Shown here one piece after another: positions 15,942 through 24,282 of a stretch of DNA of 64,000 bases. Under the pieces are notes generated by a model that was not told the DNA's origin, made no database searches, and worked only from the letters and a program-made list of their open reading frames with translations. Position numbers and translations under genes: made by a program. Numbering within the stretch: position 1 is the first letter of the stretch; the number at the start of each line of letters is the position of its first letter. The DNA comes from WRHT01 sp031550525. GTDB lineage: Bacteria; Desulfobacterota; Desulfovibrionia; Desulfovibrionales; Desulfovibrionaceae. The stretch lies in contig JAVBON010000012.1 of assembly GCA_031550525.1 (NCBI GenBank), positions 1 to 64,000 of the forward strand, given 5' to 3'.

Positions 15942-16640
15942 TCAGCGGCAGCTCGCGCGCAGTATGCGCAAAACGGCTTCGAGGTCGTTTACGCGCAGTT
16001 TTCTTTCCACATTGCTGAGTATGCCGTTTTTGATCAAGTCTCCGATAATGCGGGTAAGGGTAACCCGGTGCAGCCCAACAAGCTCGGCCAGAGTAGTGAG
16101 GGAAAGCGGAGATATTTTATGGTAAATCCAACTCCCTTTTTCTTGCTCCAAATAAAGATGATACAGGAAGTGGGCCACAAGCTGCTCGCTGCTCATAAAA
16201 GACTGACATTCCAACTGCGATGACATTATGTAGGATTTTTCGGCCAAATTACGCATAAGGTAAAGGGTAAGCTCGGTATCCCTGCCCAGCACCTGCTCAA
16301 AAAGCAGGTTTTTTGAAAACTCCACGCCGCTGCAATTTTCAACACATGTTATAATATGCTGGTAACTTTTGCCGCTAAACAGGGCGGTTTCACCCAGCAC
16401 GCTTCCAGCCCCGAGTATGGCTATGCCGCGCTGATTGCCGTTAAGCCCCTGAGCCATAACCTTTATAAGCCCGTCTGTGATCAGAACAATGTTTTCCGTG
16501 GGGCAACCTGCTCCGTACAGCACTTCTTTCGCCGACCATTGCCGTTTGTTGCCCAGATGAAACAAGCGCTCCCACGGTTGCCAGGCTTCACGCATAAGCC
16601 ACGGTGACATGCCATAAGGTTGAGGAGAGGTTCTATTCAT
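15942..16640 (-). CDS. Crp/Fnr-family transcriptional regulator
   Basis: A 232-residue regulator. Residues 25-145 form a cyclic-nucleotide-binding-type beta barrel (YGAGCPTENIVLITDGLIKV, GSVLGETALFSG). Residues 155-225 are a Crp-type winged helix (LTTLAELVGLHRVTLTRIIGDLIKNGIL). It lacks the N-terminal four-cysteine [4Fe-4S] arrangement of Fnr; scattered Cys residues (GCPTEN, CVENC, LECQ) do not form that pattern. It sits upstream of the fez-like operon on the same strand but is separated by its own terminator and the Fur-like sites. Control of that operon is possible but unproven. The ligand is unknown. Confidence 0.85.
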   Translation of the reverse strand: MNRTSPQPYGMSPWLMREAWQPWERLFHLGNKRQWSAKEVLYGAGCPTENIVLITDGLIKVMAQGLNGNQRGIAILGAGSVLGETALFSGKSYQHIITCVENCSGVEFSKNLLFEQVLGRDTELTLYLMRNLAEKSYIMSSQLECQSFMSSEQLVAHFLYHLYLEQEKGSWIYHKISPLSLTTLAELVGLHRVTLTRIIGDLIKNGILSNVERKLRVNDLEAVLRILRASCR

Positions 16641-16757
16641 GCTTTTCCATGTGCTTCGGTTACATTTATTTTAATGTAGCCGCTGAGTGGCAATTTGTCA
16701 ATACGTTTAGCAGTGGTGACTTAGGAGTACACTTTGCGATATCTGCTTGTAAAATAA

Positions 16758-16790
16758 ACAAAAAAAGAGAGCACAGCCCTCTTTTTTTGT
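16758..16790 (-). terminator. Terminator after uvrA
   Basis: AAAAAAAGAG...CTCTTTTTTT (16760-16788) lies 26 bp after the uvrA stop on the minus strand, with a T run directly on the stem. Confidence 0.75.
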
Positions 16791-16815
16791 TGTAAGTTCC
16801 ATCTACAAGCCCGTC

Positions 16816-19770
16816 TTACCCATCCATACTCTTTTTCGCTTTCACGCGGCCTTTTTTTACCGGCGCGGCTGCCGGCTGCCTTTCCAGCATCCAACTACGC
16901 TCCTGCACCAGAAACTGCCCTGTTATGGAGGCAGGGTCGCGCATAATCTCTTCCGGCGTGCCGGCGGATACTATTTGCCCGCCATGCTCGCCGCCGCCGG
17001 GGCCAAGGTCTATAACATGGTCGGATGAGCAGATTACATCGGTATTGTGCTCTATAACCACCACGGTGGCTCCACGGTCCACCAGTTGGTGCAGCACGCT
17101 TATAAGCTTGCCCACCTCATGCATGTGCAGGCCGGTGGTGGGCTCGTCCAGAATATACAGTGTGCCGGGCAGGCTTTTTTTGCCCAGCTCGCGTGATATT
17201 TTAATACGCTGGGCCTCGCCGCCGGAAAGGGTGGTGGCGGGCTGCCCAAGTTGCAGATAGCCAAGGCCCACATCTTCCAGCACGGCCAAGCGGCGCTCCA
17301 GAGCGGGATAATGCGCGAAAAACTCGCGGGCCTGGCTTACCGTAAGATTGAGCACTTCGGCAATGTTCAGCCCTTTGTATAACACCTCAAGCGTTTCATG
17401 GCTGTAGCGTTTGCCCTTGCACACATCGCAGGTGACAAAAATATCCGGCAGAAAGTGCATTTCCACCCGTATCTGCCCGTCACCGGCGCAGGATTCGCAA
17501 CGCCCGCCCTTAACGTTAAAGCTGAAGCGCCCCGAGGTGTAACCGCGTTTTTTCGCATCCGGCGTCATGGCGAAAATTTCGCGGATTTCATCGAATATCT
17601 TGGTATAGGTGGCCGGGTTGGAGCGCGGGGTACGGCCTATGGGGGTCTGGTCTATTATGACAACGCGCTCTATGGCATCCAGCCCTTCAATGCCGCCAAT
17701 CTGGCCGGGGTGCTCGGCCTTTAGGCCCTGATGCAGGGCAATGTGGCTGTATAAGGTATCCACCACCAGCGAGCTTTTGCCGGAGCCGGAAACGCCGGTA
17801 ACGCAGGTCATCACGCCCAGCGGGATGCGGCAGTCAAAGCCGCGCAGGTTGTTGGTGGTTACTTTTTTAAGCATCAAATCGCCCTTGGCCGCGCGCCTTA
17901 CATCCGGCACGGGTATGCGCAGGTCGCCGCGCAAATATTTGGCGGTGAGCGATTCAGATTCTTTCAGGAGTTTCTCCACAGTGCCGTTAAAAACCAGCTC
18001 GCCGCCGTGCACGCCTGAGCCGGGGCCCAGTTCCAGCACGGTGTCGGCTTCTTTTATGGTGGCTTCGTCGTGCTCCACCACCAGCACGCTGTTGCCCCGG
18101 CGCTGCAAACTGCGCAAGGTGCTTATAAGGCGCTCGTTATCGCGCGGGTGCAGGCCTATTGAGGGCTCGTCCAGCACATAGGTAACACCCACCAGGCCGG
18201 AGCCCAACTGCGAGGCAAGGCGTATGCGCTGGGCCTCGCCGCCGGAAAGCGTAGCCATGGTCCGCCCGAGGGTAATGTAATCCAGCCCCACGTTCATCAT
18301 AAATTCCAAACGGTGGGTAAGCTCTTTGAGCAGGGGCTCCGCTATGGCTACCTGCTTGCCTTTGAAGGTTCTTTCTTTAAGCCATTCCAGCGAGCGGCGT
18401 ATGGAAAATGAGCAAAACTGCGCTATATTAAGGTCGTCCACCCGTACGGCCAGAGCCTCTGGTTTAAGGCGCGCGCCGTGGCATTCGGGGCAGTCGGTGG
18501 TCTGGCGGTAGCGCGAAAGCAGTTCTTGCCAAGCCTCACCGTACTGCATGCCTTTTTCCAGCACCGCTATAAGGCCTGGCCAACGGCCGGAGCTGTCGCC
18601 TGTGTCTTTTTTGCGCCAGCCCGTGGCCCGGCTCATGCCAAACCAGTTGCGGCGCAGCCCGCTTTCGGCGCCGCGCGCTGGGGCGCCGTCCTCAAGCTCG
18701 CCGTAGAAAAGGGCGTCCAGAGCGTCCTGATCAAGTTCCGCCAATGGAGTATCCAGCGTAAAGCCGCGGCGTTTGCCCAAAGCCGCCAGCGGGGCGGCGT
18801 AACGCTCCAGCACCTTGGGGTTCTTCCAAGGCAGCAGCCCGCCTTTATTTATGGAAAGACCCTTGTTTGGCGCTATGAGGGCAGGTTCGAAATACTCTAT
18901 GCTGCCCAGGCCCAGACAACGGGTACAGGCCCCTGTGGGACTGTTAAATGAAAAAAGCTGCGGGCTTAGGGGCGGCAGGCTTATACGGCACACAGGGCAG
19001 GCGGAATCTGTACTGTGCAGAATTTCGTCGAAATCAGTTTGTTCCTTGTTACGCGGAATAGCTATAATAACCCGGCCGTTGCCGTATTTGAGGGCCAGCT
19101 CAAGGGAGTCGGCCAGACGCCCGCGCACGCCTTCTTTTACTACCAGTCGGTCCACCACCAGCTCAATGACGTGTTTTTTGTTCTTGTCCAGAGTGGGCGG
19201 CTCTTCCAGCGAGAAAATCTCGTTATTCACGCGCACGCGGGCAAAACCCTCGGCTTTAAGCTTTTTGAAGCGGTCCTGATGGGTGCCTTTTTGCATTTCC
19301 ACCAACGGGGCCAGCAGCATAAAGCGGGTGCCCTCCTGCATATCCAGAATATCGGCTATTATTTCGTCAACCGAGCGCGATTCTATGGCCCGGCCGCACT
19401 TGGGGCAGTACATGCGCCCCAGCCGGGCGAAAAACACGCGCAAAAAGTCGTATACTTCGGTCGTAGTGCCAACGGTGGAACGCGGGTTGCGCCCCGAGCC
19501 GGACTGCTCCAAAGAAATGGCCGGAGAAAGCCCTTCAATTTTATCCACGGCAGGCTTGTCCATTTGCGGCAAAAACTGGCGGGCGTAAGCGGAAAGAGAT
19601 TCCACATAGCGGCGCTGCCCCTCGGCATAAATAAGGTCGAAAGCCAAGGTGGATTTGCCCGAACCGGAAGGCCCGCAAATAACCACCAGCTCTTCGCGTG
19701 GTATATCCAGGCTGATATTTTTAAGGTTGTGCTGCTTGGCGCCTTCAATATGAATGTAATTTTTGCTCAT
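16816..19770 (-). CDS. uvrA: Excinuclease ABC subunit A
   Basis: A 984-residue UvrA, the damage-sensing ATPase of nucleotide excision repair. It has two ABC modules: Walker A GPSGSGKST near residue 32 and GVSGSGKSS in the C-terminal half, and the signature LSGGEAQRIRLASQLGSG with a second LSGGEAQRIKISRELG. Zinc modules are CPKCGRAI and the CESC...CDVC pair (GGRCESCAGDGQIRVEMHF). The length is slightly above usual because of an insertion around GAPARGAESGLRRNWFGMS. The start MSKNYIHIEGAKQHNLKN matches the family; 27 in-frame codons upstream are not conserved in type. The ribosome binding site is weak. Transcribed alone. Confidence 0.97.
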   Translation of the reverse strand: MSKNYIHIEGAKQHNLKNISLDIPREELVVICGPSGSGKSTLAFDLIYAEGQRRYVESLSAYARQFLPQMDKPAVDKIEGLSPAISLEQSGSGRNPRSTVGTTTEVYDFLRVFFARLGRMYCPKCGRAIESRSVDEIIADILDMQEGTRFMLLAPLVEMQKGTHQDRFKKLKAEGFARVRVNNEIFSLEEPPTLDKNKKHVIELVVDRLVVKEGVRGRLADSLELALKYGNGRVIIAIPRNKEQTDFDEILHSTDSACPVCRISLPPLSPQLFSFNSPTGACTRCLGLGSIEYFEPALIAPNKGLSINKGGLLPWKNPKVLERYAAPLAALGKRRGFTLDTPLAELDQDALDALFYGELEDGAPARGAESGLRRNWFGMSRATGWRKKDTGDSSGRWPGLIAVLEKGMQYGEAWQELLSRYRQTTDCPECHGARLKPEALAVRVDDLNIAQFCSFSIRRSLEWLKERTFKGKQVAIAEPLLKELTHRLEFMMNVGLDYITLGRTMATLSGGEAQRIRLASQLGSGLVGVTYVLDEPSIGLHPRDNERLISTLRSLQRRGNSVLVVEHDEATIKEADTVLELGPGSGVHGGELVFNGTVEKLLKESESLTAKYLRGDLRIPVPDVRRAAKGDLMLKKVTTNNLRGFDCRIPLGVMTCVTGVSGSGKSSLVVDTLYSHIALHQGLKAEHPGQIGGIEGLDAIERVVIIDQTPIGRTPRSNPATYTKIFDEIREIFAMTPDAKKRGYTSGRFSFNVKGGRCESCAGDGQIRVEMHFLPDIFVTCDVCKGKRYSHETLEVLYKGLNIAEVLNLTVSQAREFFAHYPALERRLAVLEDVGLGYLQLGQPATTLSGGEAQRIKISRELGKKSLPGTLYILDEPTTGLHMHEVGKLISVLHQLVDRGATVVVIEHNTDVICSSDHVIDLGPGGGEHGGQIVSAGTPEEIMRDPASITGQFLVQERSWMLERQPAAAPVKKGRVKAKKSMDG

Positions 19771-19878
19771 TATATGCTCATTGGAATTTTCATTGCAAAA
19801 CGATTGGAAATTTTTGTTTATATAGCTTAACAAAACGGCTTGGGCAAGCACTTTTTTGGATGTGGCCTTATATGTTGT

Positions 19879-20574
19879 CTAACCTGCCAGGCTAAGCACA
19901 TACACTATCAGCACGGCCATGGGCAGCGCGGGCAGCAGGTTGGAGAGCTTTATTTTGGTAAGCTCCAGCATGTTAAAGGCTATGCCGAGAATAAGCACCC
20001 CGCCGGTGGCCTTGATGTTAAGAATCATCTGTTCTGTAAGCAGGCTTTGCAGCGAGCCGGCAAAAAGGGTGATCACGCCCTGATACAAAAAGGTAGGCGC
20101 GGCGGCGAACATAACGCCGGAACCGAAGGCTGCTGAAAGAGCCATGGCCGCGAAGCCGTCCAGCACGGATTTGGTAAGTAATATGGTGTAGTCGCCGGTA
20201 AGGCCCTCGTCCAAAGGCCCCAAAATAGCCATGGAGCCTATGCAGAACAGCATTGTTGCGCCCACAAAGCCTTCGGTAAAGCTGTTGTTGCCGGAGCCTG
20301 TAAGCTTTTTAAGCGCATTGCCGCCTCTGGCCAGTTGGCCGTCCAGATTGCATATTTCGCCTATAATGCCGCCGGTGAGTATGCTGAAAATGAGAATAAG
20401 CGGGTTTTGAACCAGCAGGGCCATTTGCAGGCCTATTATAATTACGCACAGGCCCAGACCTTGAAAAACTATTTTTCTAAGGTCGTCGGTAAGGCGATTA
20501 CCCAGAAAAAGCCCCAAAGTTCCGCCAAGTATTATCGCAGCCGCGTTTATAAGGCTGCCTACAGGAATTATCAC
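19879..20574 (-). CDS. DUF554-family integral membrane protein
   Basis: A 231-residue membrane protein of the YdfK/YqgA (DUF554) family, with six or seven hydrophobic segments. Recognisable blocks are GSLINAAAIILGGTLGLFLG at the N-terminus, FVGATMLFCIGSMAILGPL, and KSVLDGFAAMALSAAFGSGV. The start is a GTG (20574). The family's function is unknown, though transport is suspected. It lies 108 bp downstream of uvrA's start codon region on the same strand and diverges from the selenoprotein gene. Confidence 0.85.
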   Translation of the reverse strand: MIIPVGSLINAAAIILGGTLGLFLGNRLTDDLRKIVFQGLGLCVIIIGLQMALLVQNPLILIFSILTGGIIGEICNLDGQLARGGNALKKLTGSGNNSFTEGFVGATMLFCIGSMAILGPLDEGLTGDYTILLTKSVLDGFAAMALSAAFGSGVMFAAAPTFLYQGVITLFAGSLQSLLTEQMILNIKATGGVLILGIAFNMLELTKIKLSNLLPALPMAVLIVYVLSLAG

Positions 20575-20710
20575 GTCACACCCGCTTTTTGCATGTTGAG
20601 AACACCCCTTATAGTATTTTTTTTGTGAAAGTAAAGTGCTTGTTTATGTTGTAACTATTTGAAAATAAAATATTTTAATATAAAAGACAGCGCCTTGGGG
20701 TGTTTTTTGC

Positions 20711-20763
20711 ATTACCCCACTTAATAACGCTTTGTGCTTTTCAAAAGCGCGGACGTGGGGTAA
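20711..20763. other. Structured intergenic stem-loop
   Basis: TACCCCAC (20713-20720) pairs with GTGGGGTA (20755-20762), and between them CGCTTT...AAAGCG forms an inner stem. It sits between the divergent DUF554 and selenoprotein genes, upstream of the latter's likely promoter. It may be an RNA element of an upstream transcript or a protein-binding site. I do not recognise a known family. Confidence 0.35.
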
Positions 20764-20791
20764 ATAAAAATGAATGTACGGGCTATTGGCG

Positions 20792-20820
20792 TTGACAACG
20801 GTTGTACCTGTGATTACATA
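20792..20820 (+). promoter_or_regulatory. Likely sigma-70 promoter of the selenoprotein gene
   Basis: TTGACA (20792-20797), a 17-bp spacer and TACATA (20815-20820), 36 bp before the start codon. Confidence 0.6.
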
Positions 20821-20856
20821 GCCTGAGTAAATACCTGGATACCTGGAGGTAAACCA

Positions 20857-21174
20857 ATGTTTCAACTTACTGACGGCGCAAAACAGGAACTTGAGGCCTT
20901 TTTTGCGGGCAAAGACAAAGCGACTGTTCGCATTTATCTGGCATCCGGCGGCTGAGCCGGGCCACGTTTGGCCATGGCTCTGGATGAGCCTCGCGATTCC
21001 GATAAAGTGTTTGAGGATAACGGCTTTAAATTCTGCGTTGACTCCAATCTGTACGAACAGGTTGGCGGCATAAAGGTTGACGCCGGATATATGGGCTTTA
21101 TTGTAGAGTCCGAGCGTCCGCTCAGCTCCGGCGGCAACTGCGGCAGTTGCGGCAGTGGTTGCGGCGGCAACTAA
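20857..21174 (+). CDS. HesB/IscA-like selenoprotein
   Basis: A 105-residue iron-sulfur-assembly-type (HesB/IscA-like) protein, interrupted by an in-frame TGA at 20953-20955 (codon 33). The reading continues without another stop: VRIYLASGG-U-AGPRLAMALDEP. Cysteine homologues carry Cys here, so the TGA very probably encodes selenocysteine. A hairpin starts right after it. HesB-like selenoproteins are a known family in anaerobic Deltaproteobacteria. The C-terminus is Gly/Cys-rich (NCGSCGSGCGGN), replacing the usual CxC. The start has TGGAGGT, a consensus promoter lies upstream and a terminator follows, so it is a monocistronic gene. Ordinary gene callers would truncate it or start it after the TGA. 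Confidence 0.88.
20953..20980 (+). promoter_or_regulatory. SECIS-like hairpin directing selenocysteine insertion
   Basis: Directly on the UGA, GAGCC (20954-20958) pairs with GGCTC (20976-20980), and GGCCA (20960-20964) pairs with TGGCC (20969-20973), leaving a CGTT loop and an unpaired AT on the 3' side. A G/U-containing apical loop and a bulged U close to the UGA match the features SelB recognises in bacterial SECIS elements. Confidence 0.75.
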
Positions 21175-21193
21175 GCGCGTAATTTTATATTTC

Positions 21194-21228
21194 AAAAAGG
21201 GCGGCCTTGCTGGGCCGCCCTTTTTTTA
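21194..21228 (+). terminator. Terminator of the selenoprotein gene
   Basis: A GGGCGGCC...GGGCCGCCC hairpin (21199-21220) is followed by seven T residues. Confidence 0.85.
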
Positions 21229-21300
21229 TTAGAAGTCGTCTTTAAATATATGAGACGGCACTCTGAGTGCCCGTAAACGCTAGTAAGGAAGCACCAACAA

Positions 21301-22158
21301 ATGGCCGAACTGAACAGACTTGAAATTATATCGTCGGAAGAACATGCCGACCTTTTGGGCGCGGCTCTTGCCCTGCACGTTAACCATGGGTGGGAAGAGG
21401 AAGATGTGCCGCAGGGCCTCCTGGCCCGTGTGCACTCGCCCAACCGCGAGTTTTGCCTGGAGCTGGAAGAAACGTTGCGTGGGCTTGAGCCATCGTGGAA
21501 GATCAGCCTCTCAGTTGTGCCGGAAGAAGATTGGGTGAGCACCTGGAAGGAATTTTTCACACCAGTTGAGGCAGGCAGCCGTTTTATAGTGTTGGCCCCC
21601 TGGATGGAAGAAGAGCGGAAAAGTACCTCGCGCCAGCCGGTGATTATAGAGCCTAAAACGGCTTTCGGCACCGGACACCACGCCACCACCGCCCTGTGCC
21701 TGAAGGCGCTTTCCGACCTGTTTGACGCAGGCTATGTCAAACCCGGCCAAAGCTTTCTGGATTTGGGCACAGGCTCCGGCATTCTGGGCATAGGCGCTGC
21801 CTTGCTGGGGCTTAAAGGCGTGGGGGTTGACCCTGACCTCATGGCCGTTGAAAACTCCTTGGAAAATCGCGCCATCAATGGCGTAAACGCCGAAGCCCTT
21901 GTTGTGCGCAGGGGCAGCCTTGAGGCTGTGCCGGAAGTCGGCTTTGATCTGGTTATGGCGAATATACTGGCCGAGCCGCTTATGAACATGGCGGTGCAAA
22001 TCAGGGCCAAAGTACGGCCCGGCGGTTGTCTGGCCCTTTCCGGCATTCTGGAAACCCAAGCCGCCATGGTGGAAGAGCGCTACATGGCCTGTGGCCTGCC
22101 CAAGGCGGAAACCACCGTGCTTAACGAGTGGGTGTCTTTGGTGTGGCGCGGCATTTAA
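21301..22158 (+). CDS. prmA: Ribosomal protein L11 methyltransferase
   Basis: A 285-residue SAM-dependent methyltransferase. The N-terminal ~110 residues are the L11-recognition domain. The catalytic domain follows with TAFGTGHHATTALCL, motif I LDLGTGSGILGIGA, VGVDPDLMAVENS and motif IV DLVMANILAEPL, all typical of PrmA. It trimethylates ribosomal protein L11, a modification that is dispensable in E. coli. The ATG follows AAGGAAGC. It is followed after 18 bp by the endonuclease III-like gene, so the two likely form an operon. Confidence 0.92.
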   Translation: MAELNRLEIISSEEHADLLGAALALHVNHGWEEEDVPQGLLARVHSPNREFCLELEETLRGLEPSWKISLSVVPEEDWVSTWKEFFTPVEAGSRFIVLAPWMEEERKSTSRQPVIIEPKTAFGTGHHATTALCLKALSDLFDAGYVKPGQSFLDLGTGSGILGIGAALLGLKGVGVDPDLMAVENSLENRAINGVNAEALVVRRGSLEAVPEVGFDLVMANILAEPLMNMAVQIRAKVRPGGCLALSGILETQAAMVEERYMACGLPKAETTVLNEWVSLVWRGI

Positions 22159-22176
22159 ACTAACGGAGGCCGCTTC

Positions 22177-22860
22177 ATGCCGCCAGTTTCTGATTTAGCC
22201 AGGTATTACGATATATTGCTCGAGCATTTCGGCCCCAGCAACTGGTGGCCCGCGCAGTCGCCCTTTGAAGTTGTTTTGGGGGTTGTGCTCACGCAGAACA
22301 CCAGTTGGAATAACGTTGAAAAAGCTCTGGAAAATTTGCGTAATTGCGGCCCGCTTACACCGGGCTTTATCTGGGGCATGTCAACGGCGGCACTGGAAGC
22401 GGCCATAAGGCCTTCGGGCTTTTACACGCAAAAAAGCAAACGCTTGCGCAATGTGCTGGCCTATTTGGCGGAAAAAGCAGGCCAAGACGCTCCGCCAGAC
22501 GACCCCAGCCTTGCCTGGTTGCGCAATGGCGATTTGCCAGCCCTGCGCGAGGAGTTGCTGGGCATAAAGGGCATAGGACGCGAAAGCGCCGATTCCATTT
22601 TGCTTTATGCGCTGGAAAAACCTAGTTTTGTGGTGGATGCCTATACCTACCGCATTTTACACCGGCATGGCTTTGTGGGTGAGGAAAGCGACTATGCTGA
22701 AATGCAGGATTTGCTCACCTCGGCTTTGCCGCCAGATGTTGCGATTTATAACGAATATCACGCCCTGATAGTGCGTGCCGGCAAGAACTTTTGCCGCAAG
22801 AGCAAACCTCTTTGTCACGCCTGCCCTCTTAAAGATTATCTGGAGTACGACCCGGAGTGA
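22177..22860 (+). CDS. Endonuclease III-like HhH-GPD DNA glycosylase
   Basis: A 227-residue HhH-GPD protein. The hairpin-helix-hairpin LLGIKGIGRESADSILLYAL (about 128-147) and catalytic Asp in FVVDAYTYRI (about 153) are present. The catalytic Lys of bifunctional Nth is not evident: the position reads ESADS, so it may be a monofunctional glycosylase, like archaeal and Desulfovibrio relatives. At the C-terminus three cysteines fit the [4Fe-4S] spacing (FCRKSKPLCHACPL), but the protein ends KDYLEYDPE without the fourth. An ACGGAGG site precedes the start. Partner of prmA in a two-gene operon. Confidence 0.82.
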   Translation: MPPVSDLARYYDILLEHFGPSNWWPAQSPFEVVLGVVLTQNTSWNNVEKALENLRNCGPLTPGFIWGMSTAALEAAIRPSGFYTQKSKRLRNVLAYLAEKAGQDAPPDDPSLAWLRNGDLPALREELLGIKGIGRESADSILLYALEKPSFVVDAYTYRILHRHGFVGEESDYAEMQDLLTSALPPDVAIYNEYHALIVRAGKNFCRKSKPLCHACPLKDYLEYDPE

Positions 22861-22871
22861 TTGCAAATATC

Positions 22872-22932
22872 AGGCCGTTCAGTCCGGAACTGGCGCATGC
22901 CCATATGCGTTATGTTCCGGCCTGAACGGCCT
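22872..22932. repeat. Long imperfect palindrome after the endonuclease gene
   Basis: AGGCCGTTCAGTCCGGAAC (22872-22890) pairs with 22914-22932 with one mismatch, and the 23-bp interior (GCGCAT...ATGCGT) can pair again. It lies between convergent genes and may end transcription from both sides. No long T run adjoins it. Confidence 0.6.
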
Positions 22933-23011
22933 TGCTTGCAGAGCAATCTTGTTTTTATTTAAAGAGGATAAAAACCTGATTATTGGGCGGCCCCTAAAAA
23001 GCCATTTATGA

Positions 23012-23599
23012 TCAGTGCTTTTTCTGACCGTGCCCGCAGGTGCAGTTGCCGCAGCCTTTGCAGCGGTTATGCGGCACAGGTTTTACACCATGCCTGACGC
23101 GCAGGTCTTCAAAATCCTGCTTGGCCTTTTCGTCTATTTCGCCTTTTTCGTCGCGGCCGAGATATACGGAAAGCAAATGCTCGCCCGCTTTATCAAAAAA
23201 TTGCACAGAGTGGCTTTCCGCCGCGCATAACGGTTTTGAAACAAACCAGATGAACCCAAGCTCATCAGGGTTCAGCATGCCTTTGTGCAAATAGTCGCCG
23301 CATTGCAAATGGATGTTGTTTTCCGTATAGGACAGCGCCGGAAAACCGTATGAATGGTCCAGGCAGCCCATGCTGAGCGCTCCGTTGCCATACAACGAGA
23401 CATCCTGCCAGTTTTCAATAACGCCCCAAATATCGTCAAACGCTTCCAGTCTGGCGCGCAGGCGCATGTGCAGGGGCAGGGCGGTTACCACTTCGGCCTC
23501 CGAGGCGCCGAACTCGTTAGCCAATTGGGCCGTAAGCACGCCCGGCGTTTCGGCCACGCGGCGGCGCACGTTTTCCACAAGCTCTCTGGTAATAGACAT
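23012..23599 (-). CDS. hutX: HutX/ChuX-family heme utilisation protein
   Basis: A 195-residue protein resembling the HutX/ChuX/HugX family of cytosolic heme carriers and heme-release factors: ALPLHMRLRAR, the DDIWGVIENWQDVSLY strand-helix, and the C-terminal FIWFVSKPL...SVQFFDKAGEHLLSVYLGRDEKGEI. An extension with cysteines and histidines (RCKGCGNCTCGHGQKKH) is unusual and may bind metal. The start at 23599 is chosen over a frame extension overlapping the flavodoxin gene. It is 13 bp downstream of the flavodoxin gene on the same strand. Flavodoxins can deliver electrons for heme breakdown, and the pair sits behind a Fur-like operator, so iron-starvation control is likely. Confidence 0.75.
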   Translation of the reverse strand: MSITRELVENVRRRVAETPGVLTAQLANEFGASEAEVVTALPLHMRLRARLEAFDDIWGVIENWQDVSLYGNGALSMGCLDHSYGFPALSYTENNIHLQCGDYLHKGMLNPDELGFIWFVSKPLCAAESHSVQFFDKAGEHLLSVYLGRDEKGEIDEKAKQDFEDLRVRHGVKPVPHNRCKGCGNCTCGHGQKKH

Positions 23600-23612
23600 G
23601 GCGTTACCCCCT

Positions 23613-24053
23613 CTAGGCCGTGGCCACGCGTTTGGCCCATGCTTCAATCTCAGCGCGTTCGGTCTGCGGGTCGCCGTCAATTTTAAGCGTATCCACAACC
23701 GTGGCCCCAAGGGCGTTCAGTTTTTGCTCTATGGCGTCCACAGCCCCGCAAAAGTGTGTGTAGTCGCTTAGCCCGCAGCCGAATACGGCTGTTTTTTTGC
23801 CGCCTGCGTTTATTTTATCCAAATCGTCAAAAAGCGGAATGAAGTCATCTTGCAGCTCAATGGAGTCGTCGCCCCAAGTGGAACAGCCGAAAAGGGAGAG
23901 ATCGTAACCATCGCAAAGTCCGGCGGCGCTTACCGAGCTTACGTTGCTTTTGGTCACTTCAAAACCGGAGCTTTTAAGCACGCTTTCGGCAATATCGGCG
24001 ACATATTCGGTGTTTCCGGTGGTAGAGCCGTAAACTATAAGTGCTTTAGCCAT
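23613..24053 (-). CDS. Flavodoxin
   Basis: A 146-residue short-chain flavodoxin. The FMN phosphate loop is YGSTTGNTEYVAD (about residues 8-20). The isoalloxazine-binding loops are CSTWGDDSIEL and FGCGLSDYTHFCGAVD, characteristic of Desulfovibrio flavodoxins. It is a cytosolic electron carrier that can replace ferredoxin when iron is scarce. GAGGATACT precedes the ATG at 24053; upstream in-frame codons are rejected. It forms an operon with hutX and has a near-perfect Fur-like palindrome 56 bp upstream. Confidence 0.95.
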   Translation of the reverse strand: MAKALIVYGSTTGNTEYVADIAESVLKSSGFEVTKSNVSSVSAAGLCDGYDLSLFGCSTWGDDSIELQDDFIPLFDDLDKINAGGKKTAVFGCGLSDYTHFCGAVDAIEQKLNALGATVVDTLKIDGDPQTERAEIEAWAKRVATA

Positions 24054-24108
24054 AGTATCCTCACTTTGTGTTAAATTTTTTCTTGTGTTCATCTTCACTT
24101 GGATTAGT

Positions 24109-24133
24109 GATATAGAAAATCATTTTCAATATC
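24109..24133 (-). promoter_or_regulatory. Fur-box-like palindrome upstream of flavodoxin-hutX
   Basis: The 25-bp sequence is symmetrical at all but three positions: outer arms GATAT and ATATC, inner GAAAAT and ATTTTC. This resembles Fur boxes and lies in the promoter region of a flavodoxin-heme utilisation operon. Confidence 0.65.
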
Positions 24134-24282
24134 AAGCTAAATTTTACAAAAACTGATTTTAATAATCTGGCAAGATTTGAAGTCAAATTCTCAAGGCGGG
24201 AGGCAGCACTGGATAATATGATATTTTAGCGTATGGACCGGAGTTTTCTTGAAATCTTTCGCGAAACCTGTAAAATCGCGCC

